DNA of 64,000 nucleotides from Entomortierella parvispora (Eukaryota; Mortierellomycota; Mortierellomycetes; Mortierellales; Mortierellaceae): positions 1,975,263 through 2,039,262 of the forward strand of contig OY752148.1 in the NCBI GenBank assembly GCA_963573315.1. Direction: 5' to 3'. The position numbers and the translations under genes were made by a program. Positions 43,960 to 55,562 of the stretch are shown in pieces. The notes below the pieces were generated by a model. It saw nothing but the letters and a program-made list of their open reading frames with translations, made no database searches and was not told where the DNA came from. Every line of letters starts with the position of its first letter. Position 1 is the first letter of the stretch.

Positions 43960-45812
43960 ATTCAATAGTAGCACTCTGAGTGAAGTGGAGACCAAAAAAC
44001 CTGCTTTGTAATTTTGCAAGGCCTCTATCTGAGTCCGAATCTGTGGGCTACATTGTTGTCGGAATATACGAACTCTCACTCTGGTTGCACTATTCATGGG
44101 AAAGCTATAGTGAGCTCCAAAGGAACCTCGGACAGGTTGCGACGTTGCTCCGGTCCAAACTAAACGACTTTGAAAACCTTGCCAGGGTGTACAACGAACC
44201 GAGGCTGGACAAGTTCGAACCGACACCTAGAGCTCTGCCATTGCTCTCCACATGATACCCTTGTGCCATTTTATCGGGTTGGAAGCTGTCTTTAAATTTC
44301 AAATGGATAACGCCACAAGCTCCTATTGAAATTCTTGAACTTGCTTCCATGGTCTCAAGGGTTTTTTTCCCGAAGGCGCTGGAATAAGCCAAGCTCAACA
44401 AGGCCTCCTTCTGGAATATTTATCGCCCTCTAAAGTGACGCTACTTCACTTTCAGGGACCAGTGGACTGCCTGGACGTCGCGAACATGTCCATAAAATCA
44501 GTGAAGCCACGTCAAAGAACCTCGGCCGATTGTGGGGTTGTCAATGTCGTTAGTGAAGATTTCGAGCCGCTTTGGACCCCCCCCCCCCCCCCGGCTGTTA
44601 TTCAAGATATCGAGTCGCCGCTCCAACAGTAACAGCCTCATCTGGCTTCCACGAATCGGAGGTGTCTTTCTTTCACCCGACTCGGCTGAAAATCCTGCCA
44701 GCTCAAGGAAAGCCCTTTTTAGAGCTTGACACGATATCGGGTGTTGACCATCGGCACAAAGACGTTGCATCGAATGGTCTCATTGCACACTGCAACTGCT
44801 CGAGCATCACCAGAGTCTTGAGGAACTGGATTTCAGACATTGTGATGACGGTGGGAATATCAGAATCCTACGTCTCTTCGGTGAAGATCGAGGCGACATA
44901 TGGCTTGGCTGCTTCCAAGGACAATATGCCGTCTAGTTCACCAGTTGAAGAAGGCTGGCAACCTTTCCATTGATGGAATCAACACTGCTATCTAGTCCTC
45001 GGAGACTGTTTCATGTGCATGCCCAATCGCCTCAAACTCGACTTTACCAACGTCGAGTCTCAATAGATTGGGAAACTGGGGGTGATCCTTCAGACAAAGT
45101 GCCCAAATCTGTCTTTTATCCGACTCCGTACCAAGGAAAGGAAGCAGTGCCTGCGCGTCTCAAGTCTACGTGATGAAGACCTGCGTCTTCGATGTACTGT
45201 ACGACTGTACCACTTGACAAGAGTCGACGCAAGATTCGCAGACTGTCTGACGATAAGATCGGTGCACTGGTGAAGCACATGCAACCTTTGACGGTGAAAC
45301 TGGAGAAGGCTGTTGACTTTTCCATCAAAAGTCTTCGTGATATCTTGACGGCCGGCCATAGTCTAACGGTGTTAAAGATCTTGGAAATCGATTTCATGGT
45401 CGATGGCTAAGAGACAAAGACCGACGTGTCTGGGACTGCAAGCGACCTCTGTCTTTGACATCGCGAGGCCCAGATGTTGGTTCTAGAGGCAAGTCGGAAG
45501 GCTCGAGGAGCTAAAAGTGCTGGAGATTGGAGACTCGAGAGGCTCAGGAGCAATCTCTTCTGCTGAACTGATGCTCCAAGGACCGCCACAGGAGCCACAG
45601 TAGCAGAACCAGGGGGGATACTGCAGTTGATGGGAAAGCTCAGGAAGCGGAGGGCCTTGAGGGTGGTATCACCGTATCGAGCTATGTGGAGCTTCACCGG
45701 TCAAGCAGAGGCCGAATTCATGGAAGCGAGCTGGCTTTTCTTTCTGGAATTCTCGTACGAGCTCATGAGACCAGATGGAGCAATATGGCCATTAGCACAA
45801 GGGCTGCAATAG
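43960..45812 (+). pseudogene. Relic of an F-box/LRR-like gene
   Basis: A series of plus-strand fragments in different frames retains LRR-like content: LSDDKIGALVKHMQPLTVKL, SLRDILTAGHSLTVLKILEI and, near the end, KLRKRRALRVVSPYRAMWSF with ...RPDGAIWPLAQGLQ. The order and composition resemble the LRR part and C terminus of fungal F-box proteins. No F-box is readable, and stops and frame changes are frequent. A run of 16 C occurs at 44577-44592. Assignment is tentative. Confidence 0.4.
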
Positions 45813-46632
45813 ATATAGTTTAGCAAGAGACGATCCGGATTACGCTGTCTTGGGAGCTCACCCTGATTTCAAAAGTGAGGAGCATACCAGCCAATGGAAG
45901 GTAGAAAGCTCCTGAGAGCTGTGTCTGATACATTTGGTTATACAAAGTTATACCCGGCTATCAATGGGGGTGCTGAGGCAGCCGTTGATTCAAGAGCCAG
46001 AGTCTAGACAATATTCGAGTGACGACTAGTCTCTGTGGCCCAGGAACAACGGCCCGTGTAGTTCGATTGTTCAGATCAATCTATTAGATTATAGTTCTTT
46101 GTCAAGCGTAGTTCTGGCACCAAGGCAATCCACCTATCCCAGGACACCTTTGATGTTTAGATAGTCCTAGATCTCCGGATACTCATGTAGTAAACGTGAT
46201 GACTCGTAAAGTTTTTTGAGAAGAGTAGACATTAAAGTAATGTTTTCTGAAATCACTTTTCTGAATAGCAAATGATGGGTGGATACATGGGCTGTGCGAA
46301 TCTTTCAAATCTAGGCTCAAGTGTCTGTTTGTGAGGTTTGTAGTGTTTATAATACGTGTATCAGCCTCCCCTCCCACACACACCAAACAACGTTGAAGCT
46401 GAGAGTACTACCGATACAGAACATACAAGAAGCACATCTCTGGAAAATGTTCAAAGAACGTTGGATCTTGGACTATGGAGCAGGCAGGAAATCTTAGCGC
46501 AAACGGTTTCAACCCAAAACTGGACCCAGAGATGTAAAGAAGATGTGTTGGGGAGCTTGGAAGAGACCACGGCAGAAAGAAACTGCGCAAATTACATTAT
46601 TTATTAGTGGTGAAAATACCGGTATTTGATTA
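45813..46632. other. Intergenic, 3' flank of the monooxygenase
   Basis: No recognisable coding content. The segment from about 46583 onward is shared with the pseudogene copy at 42340. Confidence 0.45.
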
Positions 46633-49080
46633 TTAAGTTCTCCGAAGGATCTCTAGCGTCTGTCTTTCGCTGGACAAGATCGATTGAAAGTACCCGTCTA
46701 CATCCCTCCATGCGCTCTCGCCAATGCCTTGGACACGAAACGCAATATACGAATCTGGTCGGACTACAACAATTGCCCCTCCAGACTCTATGTCTTTTTT
46801 AGTTGCCAAGAACCTGGTCTTCGTACCAGCTTCGTATCGACGGTGCAGAGTCCCGTCCACGTCTGTGTAGGCCATCCCTTCGCCCACCATCTTGTTACCT
46901 AGGGTAACCTTGCCCAACGATAATGTCGATCCAGAAAGAGTTGTGAAGGTATGAACCGTAAAGAGATGTTGGCGGTTCAGTGTCTTCCCTACTTCGTCTC
47001 CAATTAACCCGCTTGAAGGTGGAGGCGACGGTGAAGAAGCAGGGGGACGCCATTGAGATCTCCAGTGAGCGAGATAGTGTTCAATGGAACGTGAGAGAGC
47101 GGTCGCCGTGGAGGCTTGATGTTTCCAGAGATCGGCTGTAAAGACCAAGACTTGGAAGGCCCCTGGGTGTCCAGCTGCAAGGTCATGAAATCGTATCGTA
47201 CTCTGGTCTTTGGTGGCCGGGGCTACAGCTTCGTTGGCCTTGGCACTATGGTCCGAACCGAGATCTTGGTAGCTGCTAAAGTCGCTGCCATCGCTACTAC
47301 CGAAAACGACATTGTTCCCAAACGGAATGAGAAGGCCATCCCCTGCCCTTTGACCGATCGCGCCTGGTCCTGAGCGTGAGGAGGTCTTTTGAGATTCGTG
47401 TTCTTTGTTCAAGGAATTCTTGTAATACCGCAAACCTATCTACTCATTTATAGAAAAAAGGTGCACAGTTAGAGGTCTGACCTTCCATTTTTTTTCAAAT
47501 ACAGCCTTCTCTGATATTCTTGTCCACTACATCACAGAACGCACCATCGATATTGGCGCCAACTTGCGGGCAAGCAGGCGCTTTGTGATTGGATGGAATG
47601 TCACGGCGACGCGTTTCAAGGCCCTTTTGAACTTTGTGTGAAGACAGAACTCGTTATCCAAAGCCCAGCGAGAAAGTTTCACGACACTGTCCGCTATTAC
47701 AGGTCGTTCTTCATTGTACGAAACCAGCAAAGAGGAAGGCGCGATCCCATTCAGGACCATGGCGAGTTTCCAAGAGAGATTGTAAGCGTCTTGAAGACCC
47801 AGGTTCATTCCTTGCCCGGCAGCAAACGAGTGGCTGTGAGCTGCATCTCCTGCGAGAATGATGCGTCCCTGAAAGATGTAATCTGCAGCGTTCCGCTCAT
47901 GCACACGATAGTACGACAGCCATTTCACGCTCGAAATCTTCATCCGCGCCGGATGGACGTGGGCATCCAGGATGGGTTGGAATTTCTCCTGGGTCAGGGT
48001 CTCGGATTGGAGGGCTTTGAATTGCTCGGCGGTCAGGGACTCGAATGTGTTGATCATGATCTGGACGCGGTTCTTTTCACCCATTGGTAGCACAGCAATC
48101 CCTTTCCCGTCAAACAAACTGGATTCATGCAGGAAAAAAAAGAGAAGGGTAGAAGGGTGTAAGTGTGCATGTCTGTGTCACCGTAAATAAAAAGCATCAA
48201 AAAGCTTTCCCGCCCTCGATCTCTTTTTTTTTTCTATCCCTTACTTGATGCATGCACCATCGATCGAGATATTAGTATCGACTGTGCCATCAAAAACAAT
48301 CATGTTGGATTCGCGCGTTCTGCCGACGAAAGGGATCTTAGTCTTGTGACGGACTGCCGATTGGGAACCATCCGCTCCAACCAGATACTGAGACCGTATC
48401 ACTTTGTGGTCGTACAGCTTTCCTTTGTCCTCTTCTGGAAGCCCGATCGTTCCCAAGACCTTGCCCTCGCCCGTTCTCCGGTTTGTTCCATTCAAAGCCC
48501 TCCGAACAGTGGTCTCGACCCATTCTGGGTTAGAAAAGTCGCCGTGGTCGCCGTAGTCGTCATCGTCTTCATCGTTGTACTCCTTCTTTCCAAGGGTTTC
48601 CTCCCGCGGTGCATGATCAATTGGTGCATGAACGACTTTGGTATCCACCACTTCCCAGCCCCATTCAACCCCTACTTTGCCCCCCGATGCCTTCTCCAGC
48701 GCCCTTTCCAGGATCCGGATCATCTTTTCCTGAGGCAATTGAACCAATGATTCAAAAGCTGATTCATTCGTGGGCAACATCGGTGTCTCGAGCACCTTCT
48801 TTCCACCAAAGTAATAGCGATGGTTGGGCAAGAGCTCGCCCTGTTCCAGGACCTGGCCCATCAACTCTGGATCGATAAGATGAAGAATTTCTTGAGTTCG
48901 GGAGTGAACCCAGGTGGATTTGGAAGGGGGTGAAAAGCAACGTTCGCGTTCAAGAATCCGACAAGGAATGTTCATCTTGGTGAGGAGCATCGCTGTCAAG
49001 AGACCGGTCGGACCTGCGCCTGCAATGAGAACCGGGATTTTGGTAGGTGGCTCTGACGAAGATGGTGGGGCAGTGAACAT
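46633..49080 (-). CDS. FAD-dependent monooxygenase, phenol hydroxylase type
   Basis: Flavoprotein aromatic hydroxylase that uses NAD(P)H and O2. Exons 49080-48245, 48118-47545 and 47439-46633 give 738 aa. Dinucleotide motif GAGPTGL is at residues 21-27. The second FAD fingerprint GADGSQSAVR is near 235 and GDAAHSHSFAAGQGMN near 369. The third exon encodes the C-terminal thioredoxin-like dimerisation domain of the phenol 2-monooxygenase/PheA-TfdB group (GAFQVLVFTADLWK, HRRYEAG, IVVVRPDSYIAFRVQG). An unusual acidic loop, EYNDEDDDDYGDHGD, interrupts the FAD domain near residue 190. No targeting signal is obvious. The substrate cannot be deduced; aromatic catabolism or secondary metabolism are both possible. 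A partial dead copy lies 4.2 kb downstream. Confidence 0.92.
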
Positions 49081-49418
49081 ACCGGGGGGAGAGGAAGAGG
49101 GGTCAGCAGGGATAGAATCTTAATTAAGGGATGATAGAAAACAAAAGAGAGGAAGGATGGACAAATTTGTGGAAGGTGCGGATTTCTCGAGAGTGACTTT
49201 TTCAATTGTAAGGATCGTCACAGCAAACAGACCTGGCTAGAACACGATCAAGGGGAAAAGCGTAAGGTCGCACAAGGCAGAAAGAAGAAAACAGAAAATC
49301 AAAAGATCTGAATGCGTACTGTACTGTTCCCCGTCAAGATCTCCTAGTTTCCTATTTTTCTCGTTCTTGTTGTCAACGGAGCGTTGGCGTACTTGTTTTA
49401 TTGTATTAGTATTGGTAT
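49081..49418. other. Intergenic, monooxygenase upstream region
   Basis: Short stretch between the monooxygenase start and the end of the Pil1-type gene. No coding content. No clear TATA box. Confidence 0.45.
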
Positions 49419-49692
49419 CTACTTTACCTCCACCTTATAATCGTCAGGACTTGGCGCGTGTGGCGATGCTACAGGCTTCTTGTTGCCCGCAGGGCTCTTG
49501 CCCTGTGGCGTCAGAGGCGCAACCGAGGCCATGACAGGGGTTGCCGCCGCGCTACTGCTATTGTCCGGCATAAGGGAGATATGTGAGGGTGAGGGCGAAG
49601 GAACTCCCGAAGAGGTTGACTGGTTATCTTCATGGACCGATCCTGCGGCAGATCCAGGGCGTTCATGTTGCTGCTGCTGCTGCTGATACTGT

Positions 49693-49726
<34 letters not shown>

Positions 49727-52700
49727 GAAGATATTGCTGGTATTGCTGGTATTGCTGTTGCTGGTATTGTTGTTCATATTGTTGCTGGTAAGGGTTGGCT
49801 TGTTGTTGGTTAACTCGAGGAATGTTCCAGCCTAGAGGCGCCAAACTCACGTTGCTTCCTGTGGATGAGATTGATGAGACGGATCCTTCCCGCTGACGTT
49901 GCTCCCTCAGCTGCTGCTGATACAATTGGTACTGCTGTTGGTTATATTCTTGCTCGTGGGGTTGGTAGTAAAAATCATTCAATTGCTGCTGCTGTTGACG
50001 AAGGTACTGTTGCTGCTGCTGAATGTATTGGGCATTGTAGGTTCCAGACGTCTGTTGGTGCTGTTGCTGATGTTGGAGATTAGGGGATGATCCTGGTGAG
50101 GCAGTTCCTTGTCGCGGAGGAGTGTGAGAGCCAGATAATCTGTTCTTTTGCTTGGGTGTCTGAGGGACGTAGGCAGTGGAGGGCTGGTAAGGGATCGGCG
50201 ACTGGTAGTTGCTTAGTTGAGCGTAAGCTGTTTTTGGTGTAGGCAACGACGCCAATGATGGCTGAGGCGATGGTTGGGCATGTTGGTGCATTGGCTGGGG
50301 CGAGCCTTGGAGTGACTGGTACTGGGGTTCAGGAGACGCAGTGTAGGCCATTTGCTGCTGTAGTTGCTGCTGCTTCATCGCAATCTTTTGTTGGCGGATG
50401 CCGTCCAACGATGGCATCTGGGGCATGGGCACATAAGGAACAGACTCTTCCTCGGGCTGATCTTGGCCCATGCTCTCCAGCGGCTGCTCGGCTTCCGTAC
50501 CCATGCTTTCGAGGGGTCGTTCTGGCTCTGATCCCATACTTTCGAGAGGCTTCTCCGGCTCTGGTCCCATGGTCTCTGGGATGTTCACTTTCTTGGGAGG
50601 CTTTTCTTCGCCCTGGTCGCCCAACGTCTCTGGAATAACAGCAGCTCCCGACAATTCCTCGTGGACCTCTTCAGATTCTGTGGAGGATTCGGCATCCTCT
50701 GCATCCTCTGCATCTTCTTCAACCCATGGCCGAGGCCCTTGCTGTGAAAACCTGTTTGCATCCGGGTCAGTGGCCTGTGGCCCGCGGAGGACGCGGGGTG
50801 CCTTGGACGCCTTGGGAGTCTCCAGATCCTCCGATTCGGCCTCGGAGGCGGAAGCGGAGGCGGCAACGTCAGTATTAATCTTTGTTCCTGCTCTGGCTAT
50901 TTTGGCGCTTGCATGCTTGGAGATCGCGGGGGCATCGCCATCGGTTGTCTCGGGAGCTCTGGCCTGGCGCTTGACAAGTTTGGTCGATCGTTTGGGAACA
51001 ACGTCGCCCATCACAAATCGAAGCTCCTCAGCAGTGAGACGAAGCTCTTCGGCGGCGGCGGGCGTAGGGGGAGCAGAATCTGCAAGACTCAGCTCCAATG
51101 CATGCTTGATCTCCAGTTCTTCCAGTCGTCTCAGCGTCTCTGCCTCTGATTCTGTGGTGTCCTCGATCTTGAGCGGCAGTCCCTCAGTTTTCTTGATTGG
51201 TACAGGGGGGTCGTTCTTCTTTTTGGTCTCGCTCTTTTTGATCTGGACACTAGCCAGAGCCTCTGCAGCCTCGGAGGCCCAGTCAGAGGTTCGTGGAGGG
51301 AGAGTTGGGCCCGATTGTGAGACCTTGATGTTCTTGTTGGGAGTGAGGGTGAGCTTTGGGGCTAATGTTGAGGCAAAGGCTGCATTGTTGACTTGGAGAC
51401 TGTCAGAGCTAGGGATGGGGTTCTCATCTGTTGAAAGGGAAAGGGCGACTGAGGGCTTGGCCTTTAGTGGCGATGCTGGTGCCTGAACAAACTCGACATC
51501 CGAATCCGAGTCGTCTGTTTCTGACGCCGAGTCGGTCGAGGCTGTTGCTGTACGAGACTCTCTTACTGCCAGAGTCTGGATCTCGTCCACTGAGGCTTGG
51601 GAGACTTCTGACATGGATCTGGCTGGAGGAGGTGGGGGAGGAGGGTGCACAACAACAGACTGAGGATCGACCATGACGAGCTGATCCCAGTTCTCAAGGG
51701 CGATCCTGGCCGCCTGAAGGATGTCTTCTGTCTTGCGGCCTGTCATGAGCACGGCAACGAGGAGAGAAAAGAGTCAGCAAAGTGAACATTGCACGTGCCG
51801 CCCTTGCAAAAAAAAAAAAAGAATACAACCGTGTCGTCAAGTGTATTCTACCAACAGCAACCACAGCCCCGAGAGAAGGCCGAGTCTGCAGTCCAAACAC
51901 CACATGCACGCACACTCTCATGCACACGCACACATGCAGTTCTTGTCCTCGATAATCCTCTTGTTCACTTACCATCAGCCACGGCACCTGGAGGCAAAGG
52001 GAGGTCGATATGGTCAAGCAGCTGCATTCCATGCTCTCCAATGATCTGCATCTTCTTTCCGAGCTCGATAATCGCATTCAATTCCTCAGTGTAGGCGCCC
52101 TTGATCAACTGGCGCTTCAGGTGCTGCAGTTTTGTCTCTGTAGGCGCCGACTCTTTTTGAATCTGGTCCAGCTCGGTCTGTAGCAGCTTGGCCTTGGCCG
52201 TGCGTAGTCTCGACTTTGAGGCCTCAAGGATCTTTTGCTGGAGGTCAGACTGCCGGCGACCCATCTCGCACAGCGAGTCGTCCTTGGTGCGCAGGTACTT
52301 TATCTTTTCGCGAAACGACTCGTACTGGGTCCCAAAACGGATCTCGTAGTCGCTGATCTTGCGAATCAACAGGTTAAGTTTCAAGAGGACATCGCCCAGG
52401 TCATCCGTCTACAATGGAGAAATAAAGAAGACGCGTTTAGTTGTGCTTGCAAAAAAAAAGGAGGAATGATGGTCCAGAGTCATGTTCCATTTGTCATCTC
52501 TTTTCTGCATCGTCGACAAAGACGACAAAGACGACAAGGAGGAGAAGGAGGAGAAGGAGGAGGGGGGTTGTACCTGGGTCTTGCTCCAGTCCATCATGTG
52601 CTTGCATTCTTCGACTCTGACTTTGGAGACGACAGCCAAACTGTCAATAAGTCTGCGCTGTTCACCAATGGCGTTTGTTAACGGACTGAGGAAGGAGCCG

Positions 52701-52753
52701 GCAGCGCGCCTTGCGCTCTCCTGGAGATGGGACTGCAGCCCGAGGAGATCCAT
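49419..52753 (-). CDS. Eisosome Pil1/Lsp1-domain protein with long poly-Q tail
   Basis: BAR-domain protein expected to coat plasma-membrane furrows (eisosomes). Exons 52753-52574, 52408-51973 and 51739-49419 give 978 aa. The Pil1 domain fills about residues 1-235: IRKISDYEIRFGTQYESFRE, KIKYLRTKDDSLCEMGRRQS, ELNAIIELGKKMQIIGEHGM and a final EDILQAARIALENWDQ helix. About 740 further residues are disordered. They comprise acidic/Ser-rich segments, a 12-residue repeat (EPEKPLESMG, EPERPLESMG, EAEQPLESMG) and long Gln tracts with Tyr (QQYEQQYQQQQYQQYQQYLQ). Pil1 in yeast is 339 aa, so this tail is exceptional. The tail could mediate condensate-like or Endo/kinase interactions; that is inference. 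Confidence 0.88.
49668..49790 (-). repeat. Poly-Q encoding CAG/CAA repeat
   Basis: Near-continuous CTG/TTG triplets on the plus strand (CAG/CAA on the coding strand) encode Gln runs with periodic Tyr. This is potentially length-variable. Confidence 0.85.
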
Positions 52754-53917
52754 GCGTGGGGAGAAGGGGAGGTGTGGTGGTGTAGTGTAGGAAAGTCAGA
52801 AGACAGAAGGAGAGAAAGCGACAGAAAGAGGGAGAAACAGGGAGATGAGACTGTGCAGGAATGAAGGAATGAAGGGCGGTGGATGATGCAGGAAGCAGGA
52901 ATGGAAAGAGGGAAGAAAGGAAGGAAGAAAGGAAGGGAAGAAAAGGTGAAGGAAAGAGAGAGAGGGTGAGAAAGTGAGAGCAGAGCACCAAACGCAACAA
53001 GAACCATGTCATGCCGTGTGTTGTCAGCACGCAAGGACACCAACCAAAAAAAAAAAAAAAAAAATCGCCGGTGCGTGGTGCTCTCGCTATTTTTGCCGCC
53101 GTGCCACAGCCACGCCATTCATTCATATTGCTTTTGTTGCTTACGCTCGTCTCTTCTTCCACCGGGTCTGGAGGAGGAGAGGAGGAGGAACGACAGTCGA
53201 CGGGCAGTCATTATGGTCTCCACGGATCATGGATCGTTCTCTTATGACTGCGCGCAGCAGTCAGAAACAAGCAAAGGAGCGACTTGCTGCCCTCGCCCAT
53301 GTTGGGCACCAACCTTTGGCACAAAGACACCCCTAGTCTATGCGCATAACAGGCAAGCCGTTCAGACAAAAAGAATGGATGCATGTCCACCCATGAACAA
53401 AATTTGGCGCCACCAACCAGTGCTCGGCATGCATGTTTGTTCCTTGTTCCTGTTGTTCCTTTTGTGCCTTGTTCCTGCTGTTCCATTTGTTCCTCTTTTT
53501 GTTCCTTTTGTCAACCCCCTCCGTCCCTCCCTTCTTTGCACCATGGGTTCATTTGTCCATTGTTCTGTTCCATGACACACTGCCTGGCAAGGGTGTGCTC
53601 GAGTGATGCACCGCACCCTGCACAGCGAAAATCAGTGATGCAAAGCAACGCCCACTCTTCACCCCTCTGTCCCGCGTCTCGTCTTGCTTCGCCAACACTT
53701 TGTTCACAGAATCTTTCTTCAGACCTTTGTCCCTCCCTTTACTCATCTTTCACCCTCGATGTCTTTCAGTCTCGTTCTTATCGACAGCTAAAGCACTCCA
53801 AACCCCAAGGTACCTTCACCGCAAGTTCAAGATGCTGACGTGGACAAAGTCATGAGTATGCTTATTCATTCACTTCGATTGCATCATTCATCCCCAATAA
53901 CAGAAATCACAACAACC
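52754..53917. other. Divergent intergenic region, Pil1-type / F-box
   Basis: It begins with a GA-rich tract (52790-52980), has about 20 A at 53045-53064, and a tandem TTGTTCC-type repeat at 53437-53512. No convincing gene. Long open frames on both strands overlap low-complexity sequence. Confidence 0.45.
53437..53512 (+). repeat. Imperfect TTGTTCC tandem repeat
   Basis: About seven units of TTGTTCCT and near variants in 75 bases. Confidence 0.75.
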
Positions 53918-55418
53918 ATGTCGATGCAGCCCGCACCGAAAGAAATGAGCAAGACGGACGCTCTTGCCCTGCCCGAAGTCCTTTCTCTTGTCGGTCAGTT
54001 CTTATCTCCCCCTACTTTGGCACAATGTCTGCTCGTTTGTCACCTTTGGCACGTCGTGTTGAAGCCCCAATTCTGGAGGGAGGTTAAAGTCAAGTCGGAA
54101 GGGATGAGGCCAGTGCCCTCGCTCCTAGTTGTACAAGAGAACTCCTTCTTTATCCGCAAGTTCGCCATCGACTACAAGTTTCTTTTAATCCCCCAGGATT
54201 ACCTCGCTTGTCCACATCTCGATGATCTGACGGTCAGCGGACCCAGTTTTGCAAACCATAGCTTGGACGGGGTTTTTATAGGTCCTCTGAGAACTTTGAT
54301 TCAGAAGCACAGTGTAACTCTCAGGAGCGTGGCCTTTGAAGTCAGGGTAGGCGAAGCCGTCCTGGAAGATCTATTGGATTGTCCGAGATTGGAGATACTG
54401 AGTTTTGCCAAAAAAATCGGGATCAAGCGTCTTTCGCGATGGGTCCCGATGTACCAGAAGTTACGAATGCAACTCCACACCCTTGTTTTTTCAGGACTGG
54501 AATTTTACAAGGGCAGAATTGAAATCTCCACTCCAGCTATGATCGAGGAGTGGCATCGTTCTTATGCAGGACCGAGCAGGATTCAGGATCTCACTCTCTA
54601 AGATACCAGTAAATGGAACGTTATGGGGCTTGAGTTCTGGATGGTAGAGAATTGTCCGGATCTGGTTCGGTTGAGTTGGTGTTCTCAAGAGATAGATCCA
54701 CAAGGATATCAGACTCGGATGCGAGATCTTGTCAATATTCTCCAGGAGGGTCGACATTTGAAACTTGAAGATGTGGGCCTGTCACATATCAATTTCAACG
54801 ATGAGGACTTTAAGAAGCTATTAAGATCAATTCGTCGATTAACGAGATTGGATCTGGATCTTACCAACATTCGACCGACATCCTGGGAGAAACTACAAGC
54901 GATGCCCCATCATTTGGAGACCTTGGTGGCCGTAACTGTTGAGTCATGTCCCGAGATAGATGGATCCACTGTCCAAGCGATGCTGTGCTCCCTTCCAAAC
55001 TTGAGAGTCTTTCGAGGAGATGGATTGTCCGAAAAAGATCTCGTGAAGGATCCACGGCCCTGGGTTTGTCAGGATCTCGAGCACCTTTCGGTGACTTTAA
55101 TTCTCACCTCTGGAGATCTCTTCTCAGAGTGGGCTCTAGACTACCTATCCCGAGTTAGTCAATTGAGGAAGTTGAAGACATGGGATCGTACATTTCCTAG
55201 AGACAGCAAAGGAGACCAATACATGTGGAAGGTCCAAGGTGGTTTGGATCAGCTGAGCGGTCTGCGTGGGCTGCAAACCGTGGACCAAGGCCATCTTGGA
55301 CTATGGACGGGAAGAACTCGAATGGATTCTAGATCACTGGCCTAATCTGGTGCAGCCTTCAAGACGCGTCCTGAAGGATCAAATCCTAGATTTGATGCAC
55401 ACGGCGGAAACCCATTGA
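53918..55418 (+). pseudogene. Broken F-box protein, tandem paralogue of the next gene
   Basis: Starts MSMQPAPKEMSKTDALALPE and follows the intact neighbour (55563-57059) closely over the whole length. The F-box is LPEVLSLVGQFLSPPTLAQC. Two lesions are visible. The first is an in-frame TAA at 54599-54601, after RIQDLTL; the same frame resumes as FWMVENCPDLVRL. The second is a frameshift near 55283-55295, after LQTVDQ; beyond it the correct frame would read a DHWP-containing end to a stop at 55416-55418. Similarity remains high, so inactivation is recent or reflects a truncated 227-aa F-box protein. Sequencing error for both lesions is unlikely but not excluded. Confidence 0.85.
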
Positions 55419-55562
55419 AACTGATACAACACGAAAAAAATAAAAAATAAAAAGAATGAGGTGGCTGTGGTTCCGCAGCATTCTTGAAAGACATGTCATC
55501 ACGAGATCATTCGTTATTTCATTTCCATCATCATTCAACCCCAAAGGAATCACGACGGACCC

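Noticed and set aside
50470-51486. 338-codon plus-strand frame opposite the Pil1-type gene
   Set aside because: It mirrors the Ser/Pro/Glu-rich coding strand. The minus-strand gene is supported by domain and splice phase.
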